A stretch of 9,301 bases of DNA from Dermatophilaceae bacterium (GCA_013361975.1 JABFXB010000372.1:1-9301); one strand, 5' to 3'. Counted from the first letter of the stretch, positions 1 to 6,443 are shown. The notes: generated from the letters alone by a model not told the origin. Made by a program: numbers and translations.

Positions 1-21
1 GAGGCGCTGCTCGACGACTGA
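1..21 (+). CDS. 3' end of an upstream gene (partial)
   Basis: The first frame reads Glu-Ala-Leu-Leu-Asp-Asp and then TGA at 19-21. The acidic, Leu-rich ending and the codon choice suit a real C-terminus, but six codons cannot identify a product. The following 79 bases carry no gene, so an upstream gene ending here is plausible. Confidence 0.35.
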   Translation, partial: EALLDD

Positions 22-35
22 CCCTGCTCGACGAC
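7..35. repeat. 12-bp direct repeat straddling a stop codon
   Basis: The 12-mer CTGCTCGACGAC is present at 7-18 and again at 24-35, a 17-bp period. The first copy is the end of the partial upstream gene and the second lies just after its TGA. It may be a small tandem duplication at the gene end; no function is apparent. Confidence 0.5.
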
Positions 36-100
36 CGGCTGGGGCCGCACGGCAGAATGCGTGGCTCGGTCACGTCGTCGACATCAAGGAGAACAGTCCG

Positions 101-2506
101 GTGAGCGTGCAGGTGAAGGTCGCGTCGATCGAGAGTCGCATCGCCGAGGAGCTCGGTGTCCGCGACGGGCAGGTGACCGCGGCCGTCGGCCTGCTCGACG
201 GCGGATCGACGGTCCCCTTCGTCGCGCGCTACCGCAAGGAGGTCACCGGCGGGCTCGACGACGCACAGCTGCGCACGCTCGAAGAGCGCCTCGGCTACCT
301 GCGCGAGCTCGAGGAGCGCCGCTCGGCCGTGCTCGCCTCGGTCGAGGAGCAGGGCAAGCTCGACGACACCCTCCGTGCGCAGATCCTGGCCGCCGAGACC
401 AAGGCGCGCCTCGAGGACATCTACCTGCCCTTCAAGCCGAAGCGGCGCACCAAGGCGCAGATCGCGCGTGAGGCGGGCCTCGAGCCCCTCGCCGACCTGC
501 TCCTGGGCTCTCCCGAGACCGAACCCTCCACAGCCGCAGCAGCATTCGTCGACCCCGACCGCGAAGTGGCCGACGTCGCCGCCGCGCTCGACGGTGCTCG
601 CGCGATCCTCGTCGAGCGCTTCGCCGAGGACGCCGACCTCATCGGCGACCTGCGCGAGCGGGTCTGGAAGCAGGGCCACGTCGGCTCGACCGTGCGGGCC
701 GGCAAGGAGGAGGCCGGCGCCAAGTTCTCCGACTACTTCGAGTTCTCCGAGCCCCTCTCGAAGCTGCCCTCGCACCGCATCCTGGCCCTCTTCCGCGGCG
801 AGAAGGAGGACGTGCTCTCGCTCGAGATCAACCCGGACGACCCCGCCGCCGAGCAGCAGCCCGGCCCGACGGCATACGAGCGGGCGATCGCGCGCCGCTT
901 CGGCATCGAGAACGCCGGCCGCCCGGGCGACCAGTGGCTCGCCGACACCGTGCGCTGGGCGTGGCGCACGAAGATCCTCGTCCACCTCGGCATCGACGCC
1001 CGTATGCAGCTGCGCCGGTCCGCCGAGGAGGAGGCCGTACGCGTGTTCGCCGCCAACCTGCGTGACCTGCTGCTCGCGGCGCCCGCCGGGGCGCGGGCGA
1101 CGATGGGGCTCGACCCCGGCTTCCGCACCGGCGTCAAGGTGGCGGTCGTCGACGGCACCGGGCGCGTCGTGGCGACCGACGTCATCCACCCGCACGTCCC
1201 GCAGAACCAGTGGGACCGGTCGATCGCCACGCTCGCTCGGCTCGCGAAGGAGCACCAGGTCGAGCTCGTCGCCATCGGCAACGGCACGGCCTCGCGCGAG
1301 ACGGACCGACTCGCGGCCGACCTCGTGAAGCGACACCCCGAGCTGAAGCTCACGACGGCGGTCGTCTCGGAGGCCGGCGCGTCGGTCTACTCCGCGTCGG
1401 CGTTCGCGTCGCAGGAGCTGCCGGGCATGGACGTCTCGCTCCGCGGCGCCGTCTCCATCGCCCGGCGTCTGCAGGACCCGCTCGCCGAGCTCGTCAAGAT
1501 CGACCCCAAGTCGATCGGTGTCGGGCAGTACCAGCACGACATCTCCCAGACGGCGCTCTCGCGCTCGCTCGACGCCGTCGTCGAGGACTGCGTCAACGCG
1601 GTCGGCGTCGACGTCAACACGGCGTCCGCTCCCCTGCTGACGCGCGTCTCCGGCATCACCGCCGGGCTCGCCGACAGCATCGTCGCCCACCGTGACGCGA
1701 CCGGCCCCTTCCGCAGCCGCAAGGCACTCAAGGACGTGCCGCGCCTGGGCCCCAAGGCGTTCGAGCAGGCCGCCGGCTTCCTGCGGATCGCCGGCGGCGA
1801 CGACCCGCTCGACGCGTCCGCCGTGCACCCCGAGGCGTACCCCGTCGTCCGCCGCATGCTCGAGTCGACCGGCCAGAAGCTCACGTCGCTCATCGGCAAC
1901 ACCACCGCGCTGCAGGCGATCCAGCCCGCCGACTTCGTCGACGACACGTTCGGCCTGCCGACCGTCACCGACATCGTCCGCGAGCTCGACAAGCCGGGCC
2001 GCGACCCGCGGCCCACCTTCAAGACGGCCACCTTCAAGGAGGGCGTCGAGGAGATCAAGCACCTCGAGCCGGGGATGACGCTCGAGGGCGTGGTCACCAA
2101 CGTCGCCGCCTTCGGGGCGTTCATCGACGTCGGCGTCCACCAGGACGGCCTCGCGCACGTCTCGGCGCTGTCGAAGAGCTTCGTCCGCGACCCGCACGAC
2201 GTCGTGAAGTCCGGCGACGTCGTCATGGTCAAGGTGCTCGACGTCGACGTGGCCCGCAAGCGGATCTCGCTCACGCTGCGGCTCGACGACGAGGTGCCCG
2301 GCGACGGTTCCAAGGGCGACCCCGCCACCCGTGGCGGCTCCCAGACGCGCCAAGGTGGCCAGCGCCACGGTGGCAAGGGCGCTCAGGGCGGACGTGCCGG
2401 CGGCGGTCAGCGCCAGGGCGACCGCGGCAACCGCCCCCGCCGTGACGACGCGCCCGCCAACAGCGCCATGGCCGACGCGCTGCGACGAGCCGGCTACACC
2501 GGCTGA
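101..2506 (+). CDS. tex: Tex, S1-domain transcription accessory protein
   Basis: An 801-residue Tex-family protein, a cytoplasmic nucleic-acid-binding factor related to eukaryotic Spt6 and thought to act with RNA polymerase. The N-terminal helical Tex region covers the first ~330 residues. A YqgF/RNase H-like domain starts near residue 333 (MGLDPG, Asp338). The family signature IGVGQYQHD lies at 472-480. Helix-hairpin-helix repeats follow from about 505, and an S1 RNA-binding domain spans 655-728. Length is slightly above the usual ~720-780 because of a 73-residue tail (729-801) that is Gly/Arg/Gln-rich between about 744 and 777 and closes with AMADALRRAG, an ending I recall from other actinobacterial proteins. 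The GTG start at 101 is chosen because AAGGAG (86-91) sits 9 bases upstream; in-frame GTGs at 107 and 113 are worse placed. In P. aeruginosa Tex the S1 domain is needed for nucleic-acid binding. Identification is secure; the physiological role of Tex is not settled. Confidence 0.96.
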   Translation: MSVQVKVASIESRIAEELGVRDGQVTAAVGLLDGGSTVPFVARYRKEVTGGLDDAQLRTLEERLGYLRELEERRSAVLASVEEQGKLDDTLRAQILAAETKARLEDIYLPFKPKRRTKAQIAREAGLEPLADLLLGSPETEPSTAAAAFVDPDREVADVAAALDGARAILVERFAEDADLIGDLRERVWKQGHVGSTVRAGKEEAGAKFSDYFEFSEPLSKLPSHRILALFRGEKEDVLSLEINPDDPAAEQQPGPTAYERAIARRFGIENAGRPGDQWLADTVRWAWRTKILVHLGIDARMQLRRSAEEEAVRVFAANLRDLLLAAPAGARATMGLDPGFRTGVKVAVVDGTGRVVATDVIHPHVPQNQWDRSIATLARLAKEHQVELVAIGNGTASRETDRLAADLVKRHPELKLTTAVVSEAGASVYSASAFASQELPGMDVSLRGAVSIARRLQDPLAELVKIDPKSIGVGQYQHDISQTALSRSLDAVVEDCVNAVGVDVNTASAPLLTRVSGITAGLADSIVAHRDATGPFRSRKALKDVPRLGPKAFEQAAGFLRIAGGDDPLDASAVHPEAYPVVRRMLESTGQKLTSLIGNTTALQAIQPADFVDDTFGLPTVTDIVRELDKPGRDPRPTFKTATFKEGVEEIKHLEPGMTLEGVVTNVAAFGAFIDVGVHQDGLAHVSALSKSFVRDPHDVVKSGDVVMVKVLDVDVARKRISLTLRLDDEVPGDGSKGDPATRGGSQTRQGGQRHGGKGAQGGRAGGGQRQGDRGNRPRRDDAPANSAMADALRRAGYTG
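869..878 (-). repeat. Copy of 10-bp word CGTATGCCGT (inside tex)
   Basis: The + strand reads ACGGCATACG, inside tex where it encodes Thr-Ala-Tyr. The alanine codon is GCA, which is uncommon in such a GC-rich gene. This is the only exact copy of the word that lies in coding sequence; the others are at 4192-4201, 4228-4237, 6434-6443 and 8610-8619. Confidence 0.6.
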
Positions 2507-2525
2507 CGCCGACCGGCAGCGCTCA

Positions 2526-2543
2526 GGCGCCCGGGCCGGCGCC
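2526..2543 (+). terminator. Candidate GC hairpin downstream of tex
   Basis: Two GGCGCC arms (2526-2531 and 2538-2543) enclose the loop CGGGCC, 20 bases after the tex stop. There is no T-run, as is common for terminators in high-GC actinobacteria. A second small hairpin (AGCCGG 2488-2493, CCGGCT 2499-2504) overlaps the tex stop codon and may assist. GC-only short stems are frequent by chance in such DNA, so this is tentative. Confidence 0.35.
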
Positions 2544-2570
2544 GTGGAATACCGCCTCGACATTGGCGAA

Positions 2571-2582
2571 ATGATCGATCAT
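2571..2582. promoter_or_regulatory. 12-bp perfect palindrome, possible operator
   Basis: ATGATCGATCAT is a perfect, relatively AT-rich palindrome in otherwise GC-rich intergenic DNA, 100 bases before the SRPBCC gene. Its GATCGATC core recurs once more in the window, at 6546-6553, just before the ribosome-binding site of the MFS gene. It could bind a dimeric regulator; no regulator is identified. Confidence 0.3.
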
Positions 2583-2634
2583 GGGGGCAGGCCAGCCATT
2601 GTCTTCGGGCCCAGTCTTTGGTCGACTGTCTGTG

Positions 2635-2664
2635 GTGGGTCCGGCCCATCAGGGGCCGGTCCAC
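2635..2664 (+). promoter_or_regulatory. Leader hairpin before the SRPBCC gene
   Basis: The inner stem CCGGCCC (2641-2647) pairs with GGGCCGG (2653-2659) around a 5-base loop. An outer stem GTGG (2635-2638) pairs with CCAC (2661-2664), leaving a small internal loop. The hairpin ends 7 bases before the GGAGG ribosome-binding site. A weak promoter-like pair (TTGTCT 2599-2604, TCGACT 2622-2627, 17-base spacer) would start the transcript right at the hairpin, but that promoter is a guess. Confidence 0.35.
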
Positions 2665-2671
2665 GCGACCC

Positions 2672-2676
2672 GGAGG
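2672..2676 (+). promoter_or_regulatory. Ribosome-binding site fixing the SRPBCC start
   Basis: GGAGG lies 5 bases before the ATG at 2682. The same reading frame stays open upstream to 2331, inside tex, so this site is what decides the start. Confidence 0.8.
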
Positions 2677-2681
2677 TGCCC

Positions 2682-3116
2682 ATGAGCAGTTCAACGCAGT
2701 CGATCCCCGAGAACGCAGAGGACGCCGATTTCGAGGGGTCGCCCGCGGGCGTGCACTCGACGCTGACCGTCGGTGCGCCCGTGGACGAGGTGTGGCGACA
2801 CCTCGTCAGCTCCCGCGGCACCGAGGCCCTGCTCGGTCCCGGCGTGACGCTCGGCAGCAAGGGTGAGTCGTGGCACAGCGCGGACGGCCCCCACGGCGTG
2901 GTGCGCAGCTACCACCCGATGGAGCAGATCCGCGTGTCGTGGCACCCGCACGAGGACGGCCCCCTCAGCATCGTCGACCTCCAGCTCAAGCCCGACGGCG
3001 AGGGCACGCGGGTGGACCTCTACCACGAGGGCCAGGGCATCGCCGAGGACGGCGCCGGCGACAAGTCGCGGTGGGACGAGGCGCTCGGACGCTTCGCCGA
3101 CGCCCTCGACTCGTAG
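2682..3116 (+). CDS. SRPBCC (START/AHSA1-like) family protein
   Basis: A 144-residue protein with a single SRPBCC (helix-grip, Bet v1-like) domain. After an acidic, probably flexible N-terminus (1-22), residues 24-40 show the typical opening strand and helix (STLTV, then APVDEVWRHL). The middle is strand-rich, with IRVSWHP at 83-89 and VDLYHEGQG at 111-119. It ends in the amphipathic helix WDEALGRFADAL (131-142), as in AHSA1-like proteins. The fold builds a hydrophobic pocket for ligands, but no ligand or enzyme role can be read here. There is no signal peptide or membrane segment, so it is cytoplasmic. It appears to be a single-gene unit with its own leader region and is convergent with the Usp gene downstream. 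Family is likely; function unknown. Confidence 0.85.
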   Translation: MSSSTQSIPENAEDADFEGSPAGVHSTLTVGAPVDEVWRHLVSSRGTEALLGPGVTLGSKGESWHSADGPHGVVRSYHPMEQIRVSWHPHEDGPLSIVDLQLKPDGEGTRVDLYHEGQGIAEDGAGDKSRWDEALGRFADALDS

Positions 3117-3137
3117 CAACCGAACCCTCGACCGGCC

Positions 3138-4058
3138 TCAGCGCACGACCATGACCGGGCAGGTCGCGTCGTGGATGAGCCGGTGGCTGACCGACCCGAG
3201 AAGCATGCCCGTGAATCCGCCGTGCCCGCGTGAGCCGACGACGACCAGGCCCGCGGTCGAGCCGAGGTCGGCCAGGGACTGCCCAGGGTCGCCGTAGAGC
3301 ACCTCGGTGGTCACCAGCACCTTCGGGTGTCTGGCCCGCGCGCCGTTCGCGGCCCGGGTCACCGACTGCTCGGCGTGGTCACGGATCGCGTGCGTCTCCT
3401 CGGTGCCTCCCTTGGCCACCTCGGCGTAGGTCCACGCCTCCATCGAGGCCGAGTGTGCGACGCGGACGACGTGGAGGGCGGCGCCCTCCCTCTCGGCCAC
3501 CTCCGCGGCAGCGTCCACGGCACGCGCGGCGCTGTCCGAGTCGTCGACGCCCACGACGACGTCATGGCCACGACCGGGCCTCGGCGGCATCGCCGGCTCG
3601 TCGGACGACTCGACCGGCCCGCGCACGACGACGACCGGGCACCTCGCGTGCGCCGCGACGGCGTAGGAGGTGGAGCCGAGGATTCCGGCGAGCACCCGAC
3701 CACGGCCGCGGCTGCCGACGACGACGAGGTCGGCCTGCTTCGAGGCGTCGACCAGCTGGGCCGCCGGGCTGCCCAGCCAGTACTGCGTCTCCACCTGGGC
3801 GGCGTCCAGCGTCTCCGCGGCGCGCACGGCGCCGTCGTCGACGAGGGTCTTCGCCGCGTGCGCGAGCGTGGGCTCGAGCTGGCTGAGGTCCATCGCGGGG
3901 TATGCCGGCAGTGCAGCGACGTTGACGCTGTGCACGATCGTCAGGTGCCTGCCCTGCAGGCGCGCGGTCTCCGCGGCCCACGCCAGCGCGAGCCGGGAGC
4001 CCGGCGACCCGTCGTAGCCGACGACGATGCCGTACGTGGTGCGAGCCTGGCGGTTCAT
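3138..4058 (-). CDS. Universal stress protein, two tandem Usp domains
   Basis: A 306-residue cytoplasmic protein of two Usp domains (about 9-147 and 166-306). Each keeps the ATP-binding features of the family: an Asp after the first strand (Asp16 in VGYDGS, Asp172 in VGVDDS) and the G-2X-G-9X-G(S/T) motif (Gly115, Gly118, Gly128-Ser129; Gly275, Gly278, Gly288-Ser289). Tandem Usp proteins of about 300 residues are typical of actinobacteria, where several respond to hypoxia or stationary phase and bind ATP. The start at 4058 is chosen because GGAAGGGG (complement of 4065-4072) is 6 bases upstream and homology begins at once. The longer frame to 4214 runs into the protease terminator. I looked for a DosR-type box upstream and saw none. 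The specific stress and partner are unknown. Confidence 0.94.
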   Translation of the reverse strand: MNRQARTTYGIVVGYDGSPGSRLALAWAAETARLQGRHLTIVHSVNVAALPAYPAMDLSQLEPTLAHAAKTLVDDGAVRAAETLDAAQVETQYWLGSPAAQLVDASKQADLVVVGSRGRGRVLAGILGSTSYAVAAHARCPVVVVRGPVESSDEPAMPPRPGRGHDVVVGVDDSDSAARAVDAAAEVAEREGAALHVVRVAHSASMEAWTYAEVAKGGTEETHAIRDHAEQSVTRAANGARARHPKVLVTTEVLYGDPGQSLADLGSTAGLVVVGSRGHGGFTGMLLGSVSHRLIHDATCPVMVVR

Positions 4059-4064
4059 GGTGCG

Positions 4065-4072
4065 CCCCTTCC
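4065..4072 (-). promoter_or_regulatory. Ribosome-binding site fixing the tandem Usp start
   Basis: On the minus strand this reads GGAAGGGG, 6 bases before the ATG at 4058. It supports the 306-residue protein over a 358-residue reading that would start in the neighbouring hairpin. Confidence 0.7.
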
Positions 4073-4078
4073 CTGGGC

Positions 4079-4092
4079 TGGACGTTGGACGT
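4079..4092. repeat. Tandem 7-bp repeat upstream of the Usp gene
   Basis: TGGACGT occurs twice head to tail (4079-4085, 4086-4092), just beyond the Usp ribosome-binding site. It would lie in the leader or proximal promoter. It could be a direct-repeat binding site or chance. I see no convincing -10/-35 pair in the rest of 4093-4191. Confidence 0.35.
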
Positions 4093-4191
4093 CGCCGGGG
4101 CCGCTCGCTCCGGCCACCTCCATCGTCCCGCCCACGGGTGGGTAGCGTCGGCCGGTGTGACCACTCAGACAGGCCCGGCACCGACCGGAGG

Positions 4192-4237
4192 CGTATGCCG
4201 TCGGGCCGGGTCACGCGACCCGACCCGACGGCATACG
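4192..4237 (-). terminator. Strong 21-bp hairpin terminator of the protease gene
   Basis: Arms 4192-4212 and 4217-4237 pair over 21 positions with one C-A mismatch (4206/4223) and a four-base loop (ACGC). It begins 7 bases past the protease stop codon and lies before the Usp promoter region, as expected for a terminator that insulates the two minus-strand genes. No T-run follows. The outer 10 bp of each arm are exact inverted copies of the word CGTATGCCGT, which also occurs singly elsewhere in the window. Confidence 0.85.
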
Positions 4238-4244
4238 GGCTGGG

Positions 4245-5795
4245 TCAGCTGACGGCCTTGAGGGCGTCGACCTCCCCCGAGCCGAACCAGCTGTTGTGGC
4301 CGATGCCTCCCTGGCACTGCTGGGGTGCGCCACCGTCGGTGGCCGGGAAGAACGCGTACGGCTGCACGTCCGCGGGGCACGCGATCGGGTTGGTGGCCCG
4401 CTGCAGGGCCGCAGCGAGGGCGCTGCCGCTCAGCCCGGTGCGGCTCGCGATGAGCGCAGCGACACCCACCGCGTGCGGCGAGGCCATCGACGTGCCCTGC
4501 TGGTAGCAGTAGGTCGCGCCGCTGGCGTCGACCACCCGGCGCGTCGGCAGGCAGGTCACGTTGAGCAGCGCGGCCGGCCAGGTCGACAGGACGCGGCCGT
4601 TCGGGGCCGCGGCGGTCCTCTGCAGGATCGAGTCGCCACCCGGCGCCGCCACGTCGACGGTGGACGTGCCGAACGACGAGTAGAAGGACTTCATCCGCAG
4701 GTTGCCGGTGGCGCTGACGCCGACCACGCCCGGCACCTCGACGGGCACGACCGCACAGGCGTTCGTGATGTCTCGGGTCAAGGGCACCGGAATGTTGTCC
4801 GGGCTGGTCTGGTCCTGGGTCGGGTGGGACAGGTCGTCGGCCTGGTTGCCCTCGGCGGCGACGACGAGGACGCCGTTCTTCTGGGCGTACTGGATCGCGC
4901 GACGCTCGGCGTTCCAGATGGCCCGCTGCTCCGGGTCGTTCTTGCAGTTGAAGAGCCACGGGTCGGCGAAGTAGCTGTTGTTCGTGACGGCGACGCCGTG
5001 TTCAGCGGCCCACATGAACGAGCAGACCACCGCCTCGGGGAAGAAGAAGCCGTCGGCGTTGCCCGCCTTGATGCCGGCGATCCTCACCGAGGGCGCGACC
5101 CCGACGATGCCGATGCCGTTGGCCCGGGCCGCGATCGTGCCGGCCGTGTGCGTGCCGTGACCGTTGTCGTCAGCGGCGGCGACCATTCCGGGCACCGCTG
5201 CCCCGCCGACGCAGTTCGCGCTGGCCCGGTCGTCGACGTTGCCCGCCAGGTCGGGATGCGTGTAGTCGAGGCCGGTGTCGATGTCACCGACGAGGACCGA
5301 CGAGCTGCCCGTGGTCACCGCGTGGGCGTTGCCGACGTGGATCTGGTCCATGTCCCACTGCTTGCTCGACAGTGAGTCCCCCAGTGGCACCGCACCCGTC
5401 GTGGCACCCGTGGCCGTCGGTGCGGCGCTCGTGCCGGTCGCGTCGGCCGCTCCCCCGCCACCCACGGACGTGGCGAAACGTGCTGTCGCGACGGCGCCCT
5501 CGACACCGTCGACCTTCTTCATCCGGGCTGCGAAGTCGATGCTCGTCGACCGCGCCACCACGACCGAGATCGGCGAGTAGTTCGCGACGACGTGCCCCCC
5601 GGCCGCACTCACGGCGGCCGCCGCGCCGTTGGTCGCTGCGCCGCTGCGGTAGACGACGAGGTAGGTCGTCATCGCGCCCGCGGCCGATGCCCCCGTGGCC
5701 GCGACCCCTGTGGCCAGCGCAGCGGCGGCGACGAGTGCCGCCGCCCCCAGTCCTGCTGCCGACCGAGTTCCATTCCGTGCTCGTGACACCGACAT
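4245..5795 (-). CDS. Secreted subtilisin-family (S8) serine protease
   Basis: A 516-residue preproprotease. Residues 1-40 form a signal peptide: a basic start, a long Ala-rich hydrophobic core, and likely cleavage near ASA-AGA at 36-41. Residues 43-107 look like an I9-type inhibitor propeptide. A Gly/Ala/Thr linker (110-135) leads to the S8 domain. The catalytic triad is complete: Asp173 (DTG), His213 (NGHGTH) and Ser436 (GTSMASP), with Asn317 (AAEGN) as oxyanion residue. Eight cysteines (195, 258, 284, 347, 415, 430, 473, 494) all lie in or after the catalytic domain and could form up to four disulfides, consistent with export. There is no C-terminal sorting signal or membrane anchor, so it is probably released. 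The start at 5795 is supported by GGAGGAG (complement of 5802-5808) 6 bases upstream. The substrate is unknown. It is apparently monocistronic, or weakly joined to the ChaB gene 109 bp upstream. Confidence 0.96.
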   Translation of the reverse strand: MSVSRARNGTRSAAGLGAAALVAAAALATGVAATGASAAGAMTTYLVVYRSGAATNGAAAAVSAAGGHVVANYSPISVVVARSTSIDFAARMKKVDGVEGAVATARFATSVGGGGAADATGTSAAPTATGATTGAVPLGDSLSSKQWDMDQIHVGNAHAVTTGSSSVLVGDIDTGLDYTHPDLAGNVDDRASANCVGGAAVPGMVAAADDNGHGTHTAGTIAARANGIGIVGVAPSVRIAGIKAGNADGFFFPEAVVCSFMWAAEHGVAVTNNSYFADPWLFNCKNDPEQRAIWNAERRAIQYAQKNGVLVVAAEGNQADDLSHPTQDQTSPDNIPVPLTRDITNACAVVPVEVPGVVGVSATGNLRMKSFYSSFGTSTVDVAAPGGDSILQRTAAAPNGRVLSTWPAALLNVTCLPTRRVVDASGATYCYQQGTSMASPHAVGVAALIASRTGLSGSALAAALQRATNPIACPADVQPYAFFPATDGGAPQQCQGGIGHNSWFGSGEVDALKAVS

Positions 5796-5866
5796 GGCTC
5801 ACTCCTCCGCGGTGGCGGCGTGGTCACCCCACCGCACCGGCCGTCTCCGTGGCGGCCCAACTCCAC

Positions 5867-5872
5867 AGCGTA
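5867..5872 (-). promoter_or_regulatory. Possible -10 element for the protease gene
   Basis: On the minus strand this reads TACGCT (TANNNT type), about 70 bases before the protease start in the 109-bp gap after the ChaB gene. No good -35 is visible, so the call is weak. I see no clear ChaB terminator in this gap. Confidence 0.25.
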
Positions 5873-5904
5873 GAACTGCGGCGAGGCACGGAGGAGCCCT
5901 TTCG

Positions 5905-6339
5905 TCAGTCCCTCGCCGCCGCGGTGGCCCGGTCGTTGGCCCGCTGGACCGCCTGCACGAGCTCGTCCTTGCTCATCCGCGAGCGGCCCTTCACGCCAAG
6001 GCGCTTCGCGATGTCGTAGAGATGCGCCTTCGAGGCATTCGCGTCGACGCCTCCGGCGGACTCGCCGTCGTCGAGGTGGGCGCGTGCCTCGGCGCCGCGT
6101 CGGGCGGCCTGCGGGTCGCTCGGCCCCTTCTCCGCCTTCTCCTCCCAGTGGTCGCCGACCTTCTCGAACGAGTGCTTGAGGGAGGCGAACGCCGTGCGGT
6201 GCGCCCGCTCGCCCTCGCCGTACTGCTCCACCGCGGCATCGTGCGTCGCCAGCCAGGTGTCCTGGGCCTTCTTCGACGAGCGCTCGAGGGTCGAGGGCAG
6301 GTCGGTGCCCCTGCTGCTGGCTCGCTTCCTGCCCGGCAT
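5905..6339 (-). CDS. ChaB-domain protein with Rho_N-like C-terminus
   Basis: A 144-residue soluble protein. Residues about 14-70 match the ChaB fold (LPSTLERSSKKAQDTWL at 14-30, then AFASLKHSFEKVGDHWEEK at 50-68). A charged, Ala/Gly-rich linker (70-103) follows, then a SAP/Rho_N-like helical module at 104-136 (LYDIAKRLGV, then MSKDELVQAV), a type usually linked to nucleic-acid binding. E. coli ChaB is about 76 residues and is called a cation transport regulator from its position beside ChaA; that role is weakly supported and no ChaA is seen here. The start at 6339 is preferred because GGAGGAG (complement of 6345-6351) is 5 bases upstream; the frame stays open to 6783 but that extension crosses the divergent MFS gene. 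The family call is good; the function is unknown, with a nucleic-acid or stress role inferred from the tail. Confidence 0.88.
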   Translation of the reverse strand: MPGRKRASSRGTDLPSTLERSSKKAQDTWLATHDAAVEQYGEGERAHRTAFASLKHSFEKVGDHWEEKAEKGPSDPQAARRGAEARAHLDDGESAGGVDANASKAHLYDIAKRLGVKGRSRMSKDELVQAVQRANDRATAAARD

Positions 6340-6360
6340 GTCCACTCCTCCATGGTGTTC

Positions 6361-6382
6361 CGACGGGGCGGCCTGCCCGTCG
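6361..6382. repeat. Inverted repeat in the ChaB-MFS divergent region
   Basis: CGACGGG (6361-6367) and CCCGTCG (6376-6382) are exact 7-bp inverted arms around 8 bases, lying 22 bases upstream of the ChaB start. It would be in the ChaB leader or be an operator. It overlaps a second inverted repeat at 6381-6413. Confidence 0.35.
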
Positions 6383-6413
6383 TCCGCCTGTGACGTACCC
6401 ACGAAGGCGGACG
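6381..6413. promoter_or_regulatory. Inverted repeat, candidate operator of divergent genes
   Basis: CGTCCGCC (6381-6388) and GGCGGACG (6406-6413) are exact 8-bp inverted arms separated by 17 bases. A spacing near 25 bp between half-site centres suits a dimeric regulator better than a hairpin. It lies between the divergent ChaB and MFS genes, 41 bases upstream of the ChaB start codon, close to where the ChaB promoter must be. No -10/-35 pair is convincing. Confidence 0.35.
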
Positions 6414-6433
6414 CGGCGGCACCCGGGGCCGCG

Positions 6434-6443
6434 ACGGCATACG
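6434..6443 (-). repeat. Copy of 10-bp word CGTATGCCGT (ChaB-MFS gap)
   Basis: The + strand reads ACGGCATACG in the divergent intergenic region, without an inverted partner nearby, so it is not a terminator stem here. It belongs to the five-copy set described for this window. Confidence 0.6.

Noticed and set aside
375..1328. Long Arg/Ser/Pro-rich frame within tex
   Set aside because: Composition is typical of an out-of-frame reading of GC-rich coding DNA, and tex is well supported in the other frame.
2331..2681. N-terminal extension of the SRPBCC gene back into tex
   Set aside because: The frame is open, but the translation is Ala/Arg-rich shadow sequence of tex, and GGAGG with correct spacing precedes the ATG at 2682, where homology begins.
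4059..4191. DosR-type or other stress box upstream of the tandem Usp gene
   Set aside because: I searched for the GGGAC...GTCCC-like palindrome and found only partial GGGAC-like pieces without a matching half.
4059..4214. 52-residue extension of the tandem Usp protein
   Set aside because: It starts inside the loop of the protease terminator and is low-complexity; the ATG at 4058 has a ribosome-binding site and leads directly into the Usp fold.
4165..5375. Open frames on both strands inside the protease gene
   Set aside because: They are Arg/Gly/Val-rich shadows; the protease frame carries signal peptide, propeptide and full catalytic triad.
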